A stretch of 64,000 nucleotides of DNA, taken from assembly GCF_025808395.1 (NCBI RefSeq), contig NZ_CP075524.1, forward strand, positions 2,232,001-2,296,000, read 5' to 3'. This document shows positions 49,686 to 57,422 of this stretch, in pieces. Each line of letters opens with the position of its first letter. Within the stretch, counting starts at the first letter, position 1. The position numbers and the translations under genes were made by a program. This DNA is from Microcella sp. (GTDB taxonomy: Bacteria; Actinomycetota; Actinomycetes; Actinomycetales; Microbacteriaceae). The notes beneath the pieces were generated by a model. The model did not search any database. It was not told the origin of the DNA and saw only the letters and a program-made list of their open reading frames with translations.

Positions 49686-50556
49686 CGGCAGCAGACGGCG
49701 CCGAGGTCGCGACTGCCCCCGCGCAGGCGATGACGACCGCGGCGATCGCGACGAGCTGCAGCACGCCGAGCGCCTGCCCGAGCACGAGCAGCCCGGCCAG
49801 GGCGGCCACGGCGGGCCCGAGGCTCGAGATCACGCCGAACACGCGCGTCGGCATGCGCTTGAGGGCGAGAAATTCCAGAGCGTACGGCAGGGCAGAGGTC
49901 ATGACGGCGATGCCCGCGAATGCGACGAGCAGCATCGGGTCGATGACGACGGCCTGCACCGCGGGAGCGACTCCGATCGGCACGACCATGATGGCCGCGA
50001 TGACCATCGAGACGGCGATCGCGTCGACGCCCCGCACTCGGGGCCCCAATCGCGCCGAGGCGATGATGTAGAGCGCCCAGAACACCGCCGCGCCGAGGGC
50101 TGCGATGACACCGTAGGCCTCGAGCGCTCCCTGCTCGTCGAGGCCGAGGGCGACCACTCCGAGCGCGGCGAGGGCGACCCACACGAGGTCGCGCCAGCGT
50201 CGGGTTGCGGCGACGGCGACGGCGAGCGGGCCGAGAAGCTCGATCGTCACGGCGACACCGATCGGGATGCTCGCGATGGCCTGATAGATGAGCACGTTCA
50301 TTCCGGCGAGGGCGAGGCCGAGCATCCCGACCCAGAGCCAGGTGCGGCGGGGCCACTCGCGCACGCGCGGCCTGATGACGATGAGCAGCAGGGCCGCGGC
50401 GAGCGCGAGGCGCAGGGCCGCCGCCCCGAGTGGGCCCACCTGCTCGAAGAACGAGCCGGCGATGGCGTTGCCGAACTGCACCGACACGATGGCGAGCACG
50501 GCCAGCAGCGCGGGGGCGGGCGCGGCGCGAGCAGCGGGCGCGGGGGGCGAGGGCAC
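49657..50556 (-). CDS. EamA-family transporter (RhtA-like exporter)
   Basis: 299 residues, about ten membrane helices, two EamA repeats. RhtA-like motifs: NAIAGSFFEQVGPLGAAALRLALAAALLL near the N-terminus and VMTSALPYALEFLALKRMPTRVFGVISSLGPAVAALAGLLVLGQ near residue 215. Probably exports amino acids or similar metabolites. GTG 50556 is preferred because further upstream the frame enters a terminator hairpin. Confidence 0.82.
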   Translation of the reverse strand: MPSPPAPAARAAPAPALLAVLAIVSVQFGNAIAGSFFEQVGPLGAAALRLALAAALLLIVIRPRVREWPRRTWLWVGMLGLALAGMNVLIYQAIASIPIGVAVTIELLGPLAVAVAATRRWRDLVWVALAALGVVALGLDEQGALEAYGVIAALGAAVFWALYIIASARLGPRVRGVDAIAVSMVIAAIMVVPIGVAPAVQAVVIDPMLLVAFAGIAVMTSALPYALEFLALKRMPTRVFGVISSLGPAVAALAGLLVLGQALGVLQLVAIAAVVIACAGAVATSAPSAAVRPVEPPPG

Positions 50557-50582
50557 GAAGGCGAGTATGCCGCACAAGACAA

Positions 50583-50623
50583 TGCGCCCCGCGCGGTTCA
50601 CGTGAAGAACCGCGCGGGGCGCA
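50583..50623 (-). terminator. Perfect 17-bp stem-loop after the Ser/Pro-rich gene
   Basis: 50583-50599 pairs perfectly with 50607-50623 around a 7-base loop. It lies 19 bases past the stop of the secreted-protein gene and before the EamA gene. There is no strong T-run, but it is very stable. Confidence 0.7.
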
Positions 50624-50641
50624 TCGACCGCTGCGCGTGGC

Positions 50642-51016
50642 TCAGTCGACCGAGTCGACGCTCCACGGGCTGTCGACCGAGGCGGGCGACGCCGGCGAGG
50701 CGGGGCTCGGCGGGCTCGGCGGCGACGGCGGCGACGGAGGCGAATCGACCGAGACGGGCGAGTTGCTCACCGGTGACTGCGGGCTGTTCGAGCTCGACGG
50801 GCTGGGCGTCATGATGCTGTCGCTCGACACGCTGAACGCGATCGCGTTGCCCTTCGCATCGCTCGCCGACTCGCCGACCGAGATGCCGGGCACAGAGAGG
50901 TTCGTCGATCCGGCGACGAGAGGCAGAGCGTTGGCGGTCGAGACGGCGCCGGCGGCCATCACGCCGATGCTGAGCGCGGAGGCGGCGCCGATGGCGATCC
51001 AGTTCTTCGTTTCCAT
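50642..51016 (-). CDS. Small secreted Ser/Pro-rich protein
   Basis: 124 residues. Signal peptide METKNWIAIGAASALSIGVMAAGAVSTANA, cleaved before LPLV. The mature chain has a short globular part (GISVGESASDAKGNAIAFSVSSD) and a tail of about 45 residues made of SPP/SPA repeats (SPPSPPSPPSPASPASPAS). No family is recognised. AAAGGACTCC lies just before the ATG. The tail could be wall-spanning or a glycosylation substrate; there is no anchor motif. Confidence 0.65.
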   Translation of the reverse strand: METKNWIAIGAASALSIGVMAAGAVSTANALPLVAGSTNLSVPGISVGESASDAKGNAIAFSVSSDSIMTPSPSSSNSPQSPVSNSPVSVDSPPSPPSPPSPPSPASPASPASVDSPWSVDSVD

Positions 51017-51112
51017 GAGGAGTCCTTTCGTGGTGCGGTGATGCCACTCTCGCTGCCCTGCATGAGACGACCAGGAGGAACGCATGAGACGACTCTCATG
51101 CTGCAGCGCACG

Positions 51113-52471
51113 TCAGGGGGACTTCGCCGCCTTCACCGCGTCGTAGGCGGCGAGCGCCTCGGTGCGCGAGGCGGCGAGGTCGACGATCGGCGTCGGGTAG
51201 TCGGGGCTGTCGATCTCGGGCACCCAGCGCCTGACGTACTCGCTCTCGGGGTCGAACTTCTGCGCCTGCAGCATGGGGTTGAAGACGCGAAAGTAGGGGG
51301 CGGCATCGGCGCCAGAACCCGCCACCCATTGCCAGCTGGCCGCATTGCTGGCCTCGTCGGCATCGACCAGGGTGTCCCAGAACCACGCTTCGCCCACCCG
51401 CCAGTCGACGAGCAGGTTCTTCGTCAAGAACGAGGCGACGATCATGCGCACCCGATTGTGCATCCAGCCACTCGACCAGAGCTCGCGCATGCCGGCGTCG
51501 ACCATCGGCACGCCCGTGCGGCCCTGCTGCCATGCCGCGAGGTGCTCAGGCTCGGTGTCTCCCCACGGAAAAGCATCGAACTCGGGCCGGTAGTTCGCCG
51601 TCGCGAGGTCTGGTCTGGCGAACAGGATCGTGTACGAGAACTCGCGCCAGCCGATCTCGCTGAGAAACTTCGCACGGTTCGCCTGCGCCTCGGGGGCGAG
51701 GGGCTCGTGCAGGCGCGACCATACCTGGTGCGGGCTCACCTCGCCGAACCGCAAGTGCGGGCTCAGGCGGCTCGTGGCCTCGAGCGCGGGCTCGTCTCGT
51801 CGGTGGTAGAGAGCCAGTCCGTGCTCGACGAACTGCTCGAGTCGATCGTGCGCACCCTCGCTGCCGGGCACCCACGACGCGCGAAGCCCTTCAGCCCAGT
51901 CGGGGCGCGTGGGCAGCAGACCCCAGTCGTCGAGCGCATCGCCGTCGACCGCGAGACCCTCGATCGACGCGGGGGTCGGCAGCGGCGGTCGTGGGTCGCC
52001 CGTCGCGAGGCACGCGCGCCAGAACGGCGTGAAGACCCGGTAGGGCTCGCCCGAGCCTGAGGTGATGCGCCAGGGCTCGTAGAGCAGCGAGGCGCCGAAG
52101 CTCGAGACCACGAGCCCCAAGTCGGTGAGGCGCGACTTGAGCGCAGCATCCACGTCGCGCACAGCGCCGTACCGGCGGTTCCAGAACACGGCCGTCGCAC
52201 CGGTCTCGGCGACGAGCGACGGGATGACCGTGCCGGCTGCTCCGCGACGCAGCGTCAGGCTCGCACCCAGATCGGCGAGGTCGTCGGCGAGCGCGCTCAG
52301 GCTGCCGTGCAACCACCAGCGACTGGCACCACCCAGCGGGCGAGACCCCGGCGACTCTTCGTCGAGCAGGTAGACCACGACGACACGGCCTCCGCGCTCG
52401 ATCGCCGCGGTGAGTGCCGGGTTGTCGGCCACCCGCAAGTCGTCGCGCAGCCAGACGATGCTCGAGTTCAT
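51113..52471 (-). CDS. phrB: Deoxyribodipyrimidine photolyase
   Basis: 452 residues. Repairs cyclobutane pyrimidine dimers with light. N-terminal antenna-binding Rossmann domain (IVWLRDDLRVADNPAL) and C-terminal FAD domain: SRLSPHLRFGEVSPHQVW near 235, FLSEIGWREFSY near 270, the FAD-binding WQQGRTGVPMVDAGMRELWSSGWMHNRVRMIVASFLTKNL near 316, and the Trp-rich SNAASWQWVAGSGADAAPYFRVFNP near 376. Length and motifs fit class I CPD photolyases. Confidence 0.92.
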   Translation of the reverse strand: MNSSIVWLRDDLRVADNPALTAAIERGGRVVVVYLLDEESPGSRPLGGASRWWLHGSLSALADDLADLGASLTLRRGAAGTVIPSLVAETGATAVFWNRRYGAVRDVDAALKSRLTDLGLVVSSFGASLLYEPWRITSGSGEPYRVFTPFWRACLATGDPRPPLPTPASIEGLAVDGDALDDWGLLPTRPDWAEGLRASWVPGSEGAHDRLEQFVEHGLALYHRRDEPALEATSRLSPHLRFGEVSPHQVWSRLHEPLAPEAQANRAKFLSEIGWREFSYTILFARPDLATANYRPEFDAFPWGDTEPEHLAAWQQGRTGVPMVDAGMRELWSSGWMHNRVRMIVASFLTKNLLVDWRVGEAWFWDTLVDADEASNAASWQWVAGSGADAAPYFRVFNPMLQAQKFDPESEYVRRWVPEIDSPDYPTPIVDLAASRTEALAAYDAVKAAKSP

Positions 52472-52502
52472 GCCAGCCACGGTATGGCCGCGACCTGAGT
52501 GT

Positions 52503-52931
52503 TCAGTCGCGCAGGCGCCGGCAGAGCACCGTCAGCTGCTCGAGCTCGTCGGCGGACAGTCGAGTGCCCACGCGTCGCGCGATCGCGTCGGCGTGCGCGA
52601 CGGCCACGCGCTTGAAGAGCTCGTAGCCTTCTGGCCGCAGCGCGACGATCGTGCCTCTCGCGTCGGTCGCGTCTGGCAGCTTGTCGACGAGCTGGCGGGC
52701 CGCGAGCCGATCGATGAGTCGACTGACGCTGGGCTGGCTCAGCAGCAGGTGCGGAATGAGGTCTCGAATGCGCAGGCGCCGTTCGGGCGCACGCGAGAGG
52801 TTGAAGAGAACGTCGTACTCGGTGAACGAGATCTCGTTCGTCGGAAACTCGGCGCTCAGCGTGCGCAGCACCGACACCTGGGCGCGAAACAGCGCCTCCC
52901 AGGCGTCGACCGCCAGAGCCTTCTCCGTCAT
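52503..52931 (-). CDS. MarR-family transcriptional regulator
   Basis: 142 residues. Winged helix in the middle: ISFTEYDVLFNLSRAPERRLRIRDLIPHLLLSQPSVSRLIDRLAARQLVDKLPDATDARGTIVALRPEG, with the wing D-A-R-G. Forms a dimer through its outer helices. Target unknown; the photolyase gene follows 31 bases downstream and may share the transcript. Confidence 0.85.
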   Translation of the reverse strand: MTEKALAVDAWEALFRAQVSVLRTLSAEFPTNEISFTEYDVLFNLSRAPERRLRIRDLIPHLLLSQPSVSRLIDRLAARQLVDKLPDATDARGTIVALRPEGYELFKRVAVAHADAIARRVGTRLSADELEQLTVLCRRLRD

Positions 52932-52989
52932 GCGATAACTCTAAACGCGGGGTGAGCATGCATCGGCATCACCTCGCTATGGCACAAGT

Positions 52990-53025
52990 AAGGGCCGGTC
53001 ACCGAGGCGAGCGACCGGCCCTTTT
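52990..53025. terminator. Intrinsic terminator hairpin
   Basis: AAGGGCCGGTC (52990-53000) pairs with GACCGGCCCTT (53013-53023) around a 12-base loop, with TTTT ending at 53025 on the plus strand. It sits between the MarR gene and the end of the winged-helix gene. The better T-tract is on the plus strand, although both flanking genes are leftward. Confidence 0.7.
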
Positions 53026-53090
53026 CCCTTGCACCAAGAGTGTCCTGCAATCACATTCCGCGTCTTCCGCCACAGCAAACGGTTGACGCT

Positions 53091-53160
53091 CTTGAAAGAT
53101 ATAACGAAAAGGTAACGCTGTCTAGTTATCAATCCGTTATTTTTCAGATTCTTCTGGAGG
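53091..53160. promoter_or_regulatory. AT-rich unexplained region with ATAAC/GTAAC repeats
   Basis: A markedly AT-rich island in GC-rich DNA, between the terminator and the winged-helix gene's stop. ATAAC (53101-53105) and GTAAC (53112-53116) are six bases apart, and GTTAT recurs at 53126-53130 (as GTTAT-C) and 53136-53140. No gene start follows in either direction within 100 bases. Confidence 0.35.
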
Positions 53161-53183
53161 GGCCGCCAGATGCCCGCGAGGGC

Positions 53184-53897
53184 CTAGAAGAAGTCGGGGC
53201 TCGGCGTCGACGCGTAGCGGATCGACACGTCGGCGTGACGGTCGAAACGGTACCCGGCACCGCGCACCGTGCGCACGATGTCGTCATAGCCGCCGAGCTT
53301 CGAGCGCAAGCGGCGCACGTGCACATCGATCGTGCGCTCGTTGGGCACATCGTCGCCCTCGACGGCGTCGGCCCAGAGCGCCGAGATGATCTCGGTGCGC
53401 TCGATCGTGCGCCCTTCGCGCAGCACGAGATACTGCAGCAGCTCGAACTCTTTGTAGGTGAGCGAGGCATTCACGCTGTCGAGCAGCACCCTCTTGCGCG
53501 AGATGTCGATGACGACGCCCGGCACGATCTTCTCGGCGGGTGCATCGTCGGTGCGGCGGTAGCGCGCGAGGGCCGTGGGGTCTTGCAGGGCGAGCCGCAC
53601 GACGTCGACGTCACGGCCGCCAGCGCCGGCGGGAGCCAAGGCGACGGCGGCGTGCGTCTCAGCGCCGGGGGCCAGTTCGGTCGTGAGCCGCTTGAGCTCG
53701 GTGACGAGCCGGCCGAGGTCGATGCCGGCGGCGGCGGCCTTCGCCTCGTCGAGTCCGACGTAGAGCACGAACCCTCTGGCCTCGGTGCCCTCGGGCACGG
53801 CGCGCAACCGAGGAGCCGGCTGCGGTGCGGGTTCTGCACGAGGAGTGACGGGCTGCGGTGCGGTGCGAGTTTCGGGGGCAAGAGCTGCGAGAGACAT
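53184..53897 (-). CDS. Winged-helix (OmpR-type) DNA-binding protein with atypical N-terminus
   Basis: 237 residues. The C-terminal Trans_reg_C winged helix is clear (from about 135): LTYKEFELLQYLVLREGRTIERTEIISALW, then VPNERTIDVHVRRLRSKLGGYDDIVRTVRGAGYRF. The N-terminal 130 residues are not a receiver domain: no phospho-acceptor Asp pattern, but a Pro/Ala-rich start and a segment GFVLYVGLDEAKAAAAGIDLGRLVTELKRLTTEL. I know similar stand-alone proteins from this family of bacteria, function unknown. ATG 53897 (MSLAAL) is my choice; the frame extends to 54119 with further possible starts. Confidence 0.72.
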   Translation of the reverse strand: MSLAALAPETRTAPQPVTPRAEPAPQPAPRLRAVPEGTEARGFVLYVGLDEAKAAAAGIDLGRLVTELKRLTTELAPGAETHAAVALAPAGAGGRDVDVVRLALQDPTALARYRRTDDAPAEKIVPGVVIDISRKRVLLDSVNASLTYKEFELLQYLVLREGRTIERTEIISALWADAVEGDDVPNERTIDVHVRRLRSKLGGYDDIVRTVRGAGYRFDRHADVSIRYASTPSPDFF

Positions 53898-54090
53898 GGT
53901 CGAGACGCTTTCTGCAGAGTCGAACGGCTCGCCGTTCGAGTCGGCGGCGTTCGCGCGAGAGGGAGTGCTGGTGTGCGCATCGTGAGCCAGAGCATCCGGC
54001 CCCGATGGGGAGAGGCCGTGGTCGTCGCGGTCGCTCATCGTCAGGCGACAGGGCGGCGAGTCAACGGCACTCGGGCGGGCAGCGAGCTGA

Positions 54091-54192
54091 TCAGGCGCAC
54101 ATTCGACAGCGCGCGTCAACGCCCACCGGCATCATCATGCCAGCGGTCTCCGAGGCCTCGAGGGCGGTCAGGAGCTTCGCGGTGACGGTCAT
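54091..54192 (-). CDS. Possible 33-residue leader peptide with C-terminal CxxC
   Basis: ATG at 54192 to TGA at 54091. The peptide runs MTVTAKLLTALEASETAG, then MMMPVGVDARCRMCA, with two Cys near the end. It lies on the same strand as, and upstream of, the winged-helix gene, in a gap that otherwise holds nothing. It could be a regulatory upstream ORF or chance. Confidence 0.25.
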   Translation of the reverse strand: MTVTAKLLTALEASETAGMMMPVGVDARCRMCA

Positions 54193-54241
54193 GCGGCTCA
54201 GTATCGCTGAGCGCGGCGCAGACCGTCAAGTCAGGCGGAGC

Positions 54242-54877
54242 CTACGAGACGGTGCCGTAGAGGCGATCGCCGGCGTCGCCGAGGCCCGGAACGATGTAGC
54301 CCTTCTCGTTGAGCTTCTCGTCGAGGGCGCCCAGCACGATCGTCACATCGCGGCCCTCTGTCGCCTTCTCGATCATCGCCAGACCTTCGGGGGCGCCCAA
54401 GATGCACACCGCGGTGACGTCGACAGCACCGCGCTCGAAGAGGTACTCGATGGCCGACAGCAACGAGCCGCCGGTGGCGAGCATCGGGTCGAGCACGAAG
54501 CACTGCCGATTCGACAGGTCGTCGGGCAGGCGCTCGGCATACACGCTCGGCTCGAGGGTGTCGTGGTCGCGCACCATGCCCAAGAAGCCCACCTCGGCGC
54601 TCGGCACGAGCTTCACCATTCCCTCGAGCATGCCGAGGCCCGCGCGCAGAATCGGCACGATCAGGGGGCGGGGTTCGCTGATGGCCAGGCCGGTCGTCTC
54701 GGCGACCGGAGTGGTGATGGTCACCTCGTGCGTGCGCACATGACGGGTGGCTTCATAGGCCAGCAGCGTCACGAGCTCTTCGGTGAGCGCACGGAAGGTC
54801 GGCGAGGGCGTCGAGGCATCCCTCAGCACCGTCAGCTTGTGGGTGATCAGAGGGTGGTCGGCTACGTGCACTCGCAT
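54242..54877 (-). CDS. upp: Uracil phosphoribosyltransferase
   Basis: 211 residues. Makes UMP from uracil and PRPP. Type I PRTase motifs: LIVPILRAGLGMLEGM near residue 72, the PRPP loop VLDPMLATGGSLLSAI near 128, and the uracil-binding C-terminus EKGYIVPGLGDAGDRLYGT. It would use the uracil released by psuG. Divergent from tadA, 26 bases apart. Confidence 0.95.
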   Translation of the reverse strand: MRVHVADHPLITHKLTVLRDASTPSPTFRALTEELVTLLAYEATRHVRTHEVTITTPVAETTGLAISEPRPLIVPILRAGLGMLEGMVKLVPSAEVGFLGMVRDHDTLEPSVYAERLPDDLSNRQCFVLDPMLATGGSLLSAIEYLFERGAVDVTAVCILGAPEGLAMIEKATEGRDVTIVLGALDEKLNEKGYIVPGLGDAGDRLYGTVS

Positions 54878-54903
54878 AGGCTCACCGTATCGGAAGGGAT
54901 GGC

Positions 54904-55377
54904 ATGACCGCAGTGGCCGACAGCGACCGGCGCGCGATGCGTGAGGCGCTCGCCGAGGCGCGCGCGGCGCTCGCCACCGCCGATGTTCCGGTGGGCGCGA
55001 TCGTGCTCGACGAGTCGGGCACCGTCATCGGCCGCGGCCGCAACGAGCGCGAGAAGCTGCACGACCCCACCGCCCACGCCGAAGTGGTCGCGTTGCGTGC
55101 GGCCGCGCGAGCGCGGGGCGACTGGCAGCTGACCGGATGCACGCTCGTGGTCACCCTCGAACCCTGCGTGCTCTGCGCGGGTGCGATACTCGCCGCGCGC
55201 ATCGACCGCGTGGTGTTCGGCGCCTGGGACGACAAGGCGGGGGCGGCCGGCAGTGTGGTCGACCTGCTGCGCGAGCGGCGACTGCCCTTTCGCGTCGCCG
55301 AAGTCGTCGGTGGCGTCGATGATGTCGAGTGCGCGGCGCTGCTGCGCGAGTTCTTCGAGCAGCAGCGCCGCCTCTAG
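54904..55377 (+). CDS. tadA: tRNA-specific adenosine deaminase
   Basis: 157 residues. Converts A34 to inosine in tRNA-Arg(ACG), whose gene is at 41206. Zinc-deaminase motifs HAEVVAL (residues 58-64, with catalytic Glu) and EPCVLCAGA near 85 (P-C-x-x-C). The fold and DVPVGAIVLDESGTVIGRGRNERE at the N-terminus match the TadA group rather than guanine deaminase. Confidence 0.9.
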   Translation: MTAVADSDRRAMREALAEARAALATADVPVGAIVLDESGTVIGRGRNEREKLHDPTAHAEVVALRAAARARGDWQLTGCTLVVTLEPCVLCAGAILAARIDRVVFGAWDDKAGAAGSVVDLLRERRLPFRVAEVVGGVDDVECAALLREFFEQQRRL

Positions 55378-55393
55378 ATCAGTCGATCGAGGG

Positions 55394-55753
55394 TCACCAG
55401 AAGACGGCGAGCACCACGTTGATGAGGGCGAGCCCGCCCGCGGCGTGGAAGAACTTCTTGATCGAACGGTCATTGCCGCTCTTGCGCGCGCGCAGCCAGC
55501 CGAGCAGCGCCGCGACGAACACGAGCAGGGCGAGCACGAGCTTCACGGCGATCTTCACGTGGTTCAGCTCGGCACCGCCCATCTCGGCGACGCCCACGAG
55601 CAGCAGCCCGGTGACGAGCTGCGTGATCGCTCCGCCGAAGACGGCGGCGATCGCGAAGTCGCTGTTCTTGCGCATCTGCAGCAAGAACGGGCCGACGATC
55701 GCGGCGAGTCCGATGAAGTGTCCGACGACGAGGGTCGAGTACACGTACTCCAT
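55394..55753 (-). CDS. Small four-helix membrane protein
   Basis: 119 residues with four membrane helices (EYVYSTLVVGHFIGLAAIVGPFLL; FAIAAVFGGAITQLVTGLLLV; IAVKLVLALLVFVAALLGWL; GGLALINVVLAVFW) and a basic loop RARKSGNDRSIKKFF. An actinobacterial conserved membrane protein, function unknown. The ATG follows the stop of the gene upstream almost directly, so the two are co-transcribed. Confidence 0.7.
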   Translation of the reverse strand: MEYVYSTLVVGHFIGLAAIVGPFLLQMRKNSDFAIAAVFGGAITQLVTGLLLVGVAEMGGAELNHVKIAVKLVLALLVFVAALLGWLRARKSGNDRSIKKFFHAAGGLALINVVLAVFW

Positions 55754-55755
55754 GA

Positions 55756-56046
55756 TCAATCTGCTCCTCTGATGACGAAGATGTCGGTGGGCGGGTTCGC
55801 GTCGCCGCGGGGCGCGGCGACTTCGGGTTCGAGCACGACGTCGACGAGCTCGGGCGCGGTGGCGCGCAGGTTGGTGCGCGCTGCGCTCATGATCATGACG
55901 ACGTCAGAGACCGGAGTGGCGGGGCCGAAACCCACGCGGGCCGCGACGACGGTGGCGCCGTTCACGGTCGACAGCAGATCGACGGTGCCGACGCTCTGCA
56001 CCCCGGGCGTCGTGAGCAGCACGTCACGGATGGTCGTTGCGAGCAC
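55756..56046 (-). CDS. Stand-alone cation-efflux (CDF) C-terminal-like domain protein
   Basis: 96 residues from GTG, with GGAGGAGG upstream. The pattern TTPGVQSVGTVDLLSTVNGATVVAARVGFGP...LRATAPELVDVVLEPEV resembles the cytoplasmic dimerisation domain of cation diffusion facilitators, but there is no membrane domain before it. It could be a metal sensor or chaperone, or a relic of a larger gene. Similarity is by eye only. Confidence 0.5.
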   Translation of the reverse strand: MLATTIRDVLLTTPGVQSVGTVDLLSTVNGATVVAARVGFGPATPVSDVVMIMSAARTNLRATAPELVDVVLEPEVAAPRGDANPPTDIFVIRGAD

Positions 56047-56107
56047 GAGTGCCTCCTCCGCCGCCCGATGCCCGTGTGGCGGCTGTTCTCCAACCTACAC
56101 TCGACTC

Positions 56108-56935
56108 ATGAGCGAACAGTTGCCCCGCATCGCGATCCTCGGGTCTGGCTCGATGGGCGGGGCCATTCTCACCGGGCTTCGTCACCCCGACGTCGAGGTC
56201 GAGGGGGTGCGGGCGACGACGAGGTCTGACGCCTCAGCGGCCGCCTTGCGATCGCAGGGCATCGACGCTCGAGGCGTCGAGCACGACTCAGAGGCGAACA
56301 CCTGGGCGGTGACGGATGCCCGCCTCGTGCTGCTCGCCGTCAAACCCGCGCAGATCACGAGTCTTCTGGCCGACATCGCCCCGAGTCTGCACCCTGAGGC
56401 GCTCGTGGTGAGCGTCGCCGCGGGCGTCACCACAGACGCCATGCAGGCCGTCGTGCCGAATGCAGTCGTCCGGGCCATGCCCAACACTCCCGCCCTCATC
56501 GGCCGGGGTGTCACGGGCATCAGCGGTGGCTCGCGAGCGACCGCCGCCGATCTCGCACTCGCCGACGACCTGTTTCGCACCGTCGGCACCGTGGTCGAAC
56601 TGCCCGAGTCGCAGATCGACGCGCTCTCGACCATCAGCGGCTCTGGCCCCGCCTATGTGTTTCTGCTGATCGAAGAACTGACCCGTGCGGCTGAGGCGAT
56701 GGGGTTCGAAGAAGACGTGGCGGCGCTGCTCGTGCAGCAGACCTTCACCGGTGCCGCCCTGCTGCTCGAGTCGACCAGCGACGACCCCGCCGAGCTTCGC
56801 CGCCGCGTCACGAGCCCGAGGGGCACGACCGAGCAGGCGATCGCCGTGCTGCAGGAGGCCCGGTTGTCTGAACTCTTCGGCCGGGCGGCCGATGCCGCTC
56901 TGCAACGAGCAAGGCAACTGGCCGCTGGCGCATAG
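56108..56935 (+). CDS. proC: Pyrroline-5-carboxylate reductase
   Basis: 275 residues. Last step of proline synthesis. Rossmann start RIAILGSGSMGGAILTGL, VLLAVKPAQI near residue 76, VRAMPNTPALIGRGVTGISGG near 121, and the signature region LSTISGSGPAYVFLLIEELTRAAEAMG near 177, ending with TSPRGTTEQAIAVLQ near 237. Length is typical. Confidence 0.95.
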   Translation: MSEQLPRIAILGSGSMGGAILTGLRHPDVEVEGVRATTRSDASAAALRSQGIDARGVEHDSEANTWAVTDARLVLLAVKPAQITSLLADIAPSLHPEALVVSVAAGVTTDAMQAVVPNAVVRAMPNTPALIGRGVTGISGGSRATAADLALADDLFRTVGTVVELPESQIDALSTISGSGPAYVFLLIEELTRAAEAMGFEEDVAALLVQQTFTGAALLLESTSDDPAELRRRVTSPRGTTEQAIAVLQEARLSELFGRAADAALQRARQLAAGA

Positions 56936-57027
56936 ACGGGGCATAGGCGGCGCATAGTCGGGCCGCGCACGGTGTGAACGGTGATTCGCGAACCTCCGCG
57001 ACTCTTCGACCGCAAGGGAGCATCCCG

Positions 57028-57402
57028 ATGACTGATCAGACCAGCCCCGCTGCCAGCGCTGACGACCCTGTCGCACCGGCACCGGCACCCGCACCCGCAC
57101 CCGCAGCGCCGCCACGCGCGCGCGCCCCTCGCGCGCTCGCCATCACCGGCATCGCCGCGGCGGGAGCACTCGCACTCGGCCTCGCGTTCGCCGGCGGAGT
57201 CGGCGTCGGGCGCCTGCTGCCCGATCATCGCCCACCGATCTCTGTCGAGGTGCGCGGCCCCTTCGGCGGGCCGAGTGCTGAACGCTTCGACGATCGGCAG
57301 CAGCGCGGCGACGATCGCCAAAGCGAGCGGGCCGAGCGGCGAGAGCTGTTCGAACGCTGGCTCGAGCAGCAGCACGACCTTCCGGTCGACTCCGACGAGT
57401 AG
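57028..57402 (+). CDS. Single-pass membrane protein with Ala/Pro-rich N-terminus
   Basis: 124 residues. A Pro/Ala-rich cytoplasmic start, one membrane helix (ALAITGIAAAGALALGLAFAGGVGVGRLL, residues 35-63) and a highly charged extracytoplasmic tail (RFDDRQQRGDDRQSERAERRELFERW). No known domain. AAGGGAG lies seven bases before the ATG. Confidence 0.6.
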   Translation: MTDQTSPAASADDPVAPAPAPAPAPAAPPRARAPRALAITGIAAAGALALGLAFAGGVGVGRLLPDHRPPISVEVRGPFGGPSAERFDDRQQRGDDRQSERAERRELFERWLEQQHDLPVDSDE

Positions 57403-57422
57403 CGCCGACGGCGTCGGCCGGT

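Noticed and set aside
53101..53116. A GlnR box controlling nitrogen genes
   Set aside because: The ATAAC-n6-GTAAC spacing is suggestive, but no gene start is close enough on either strand, so it was kept only as an unexplained motif.
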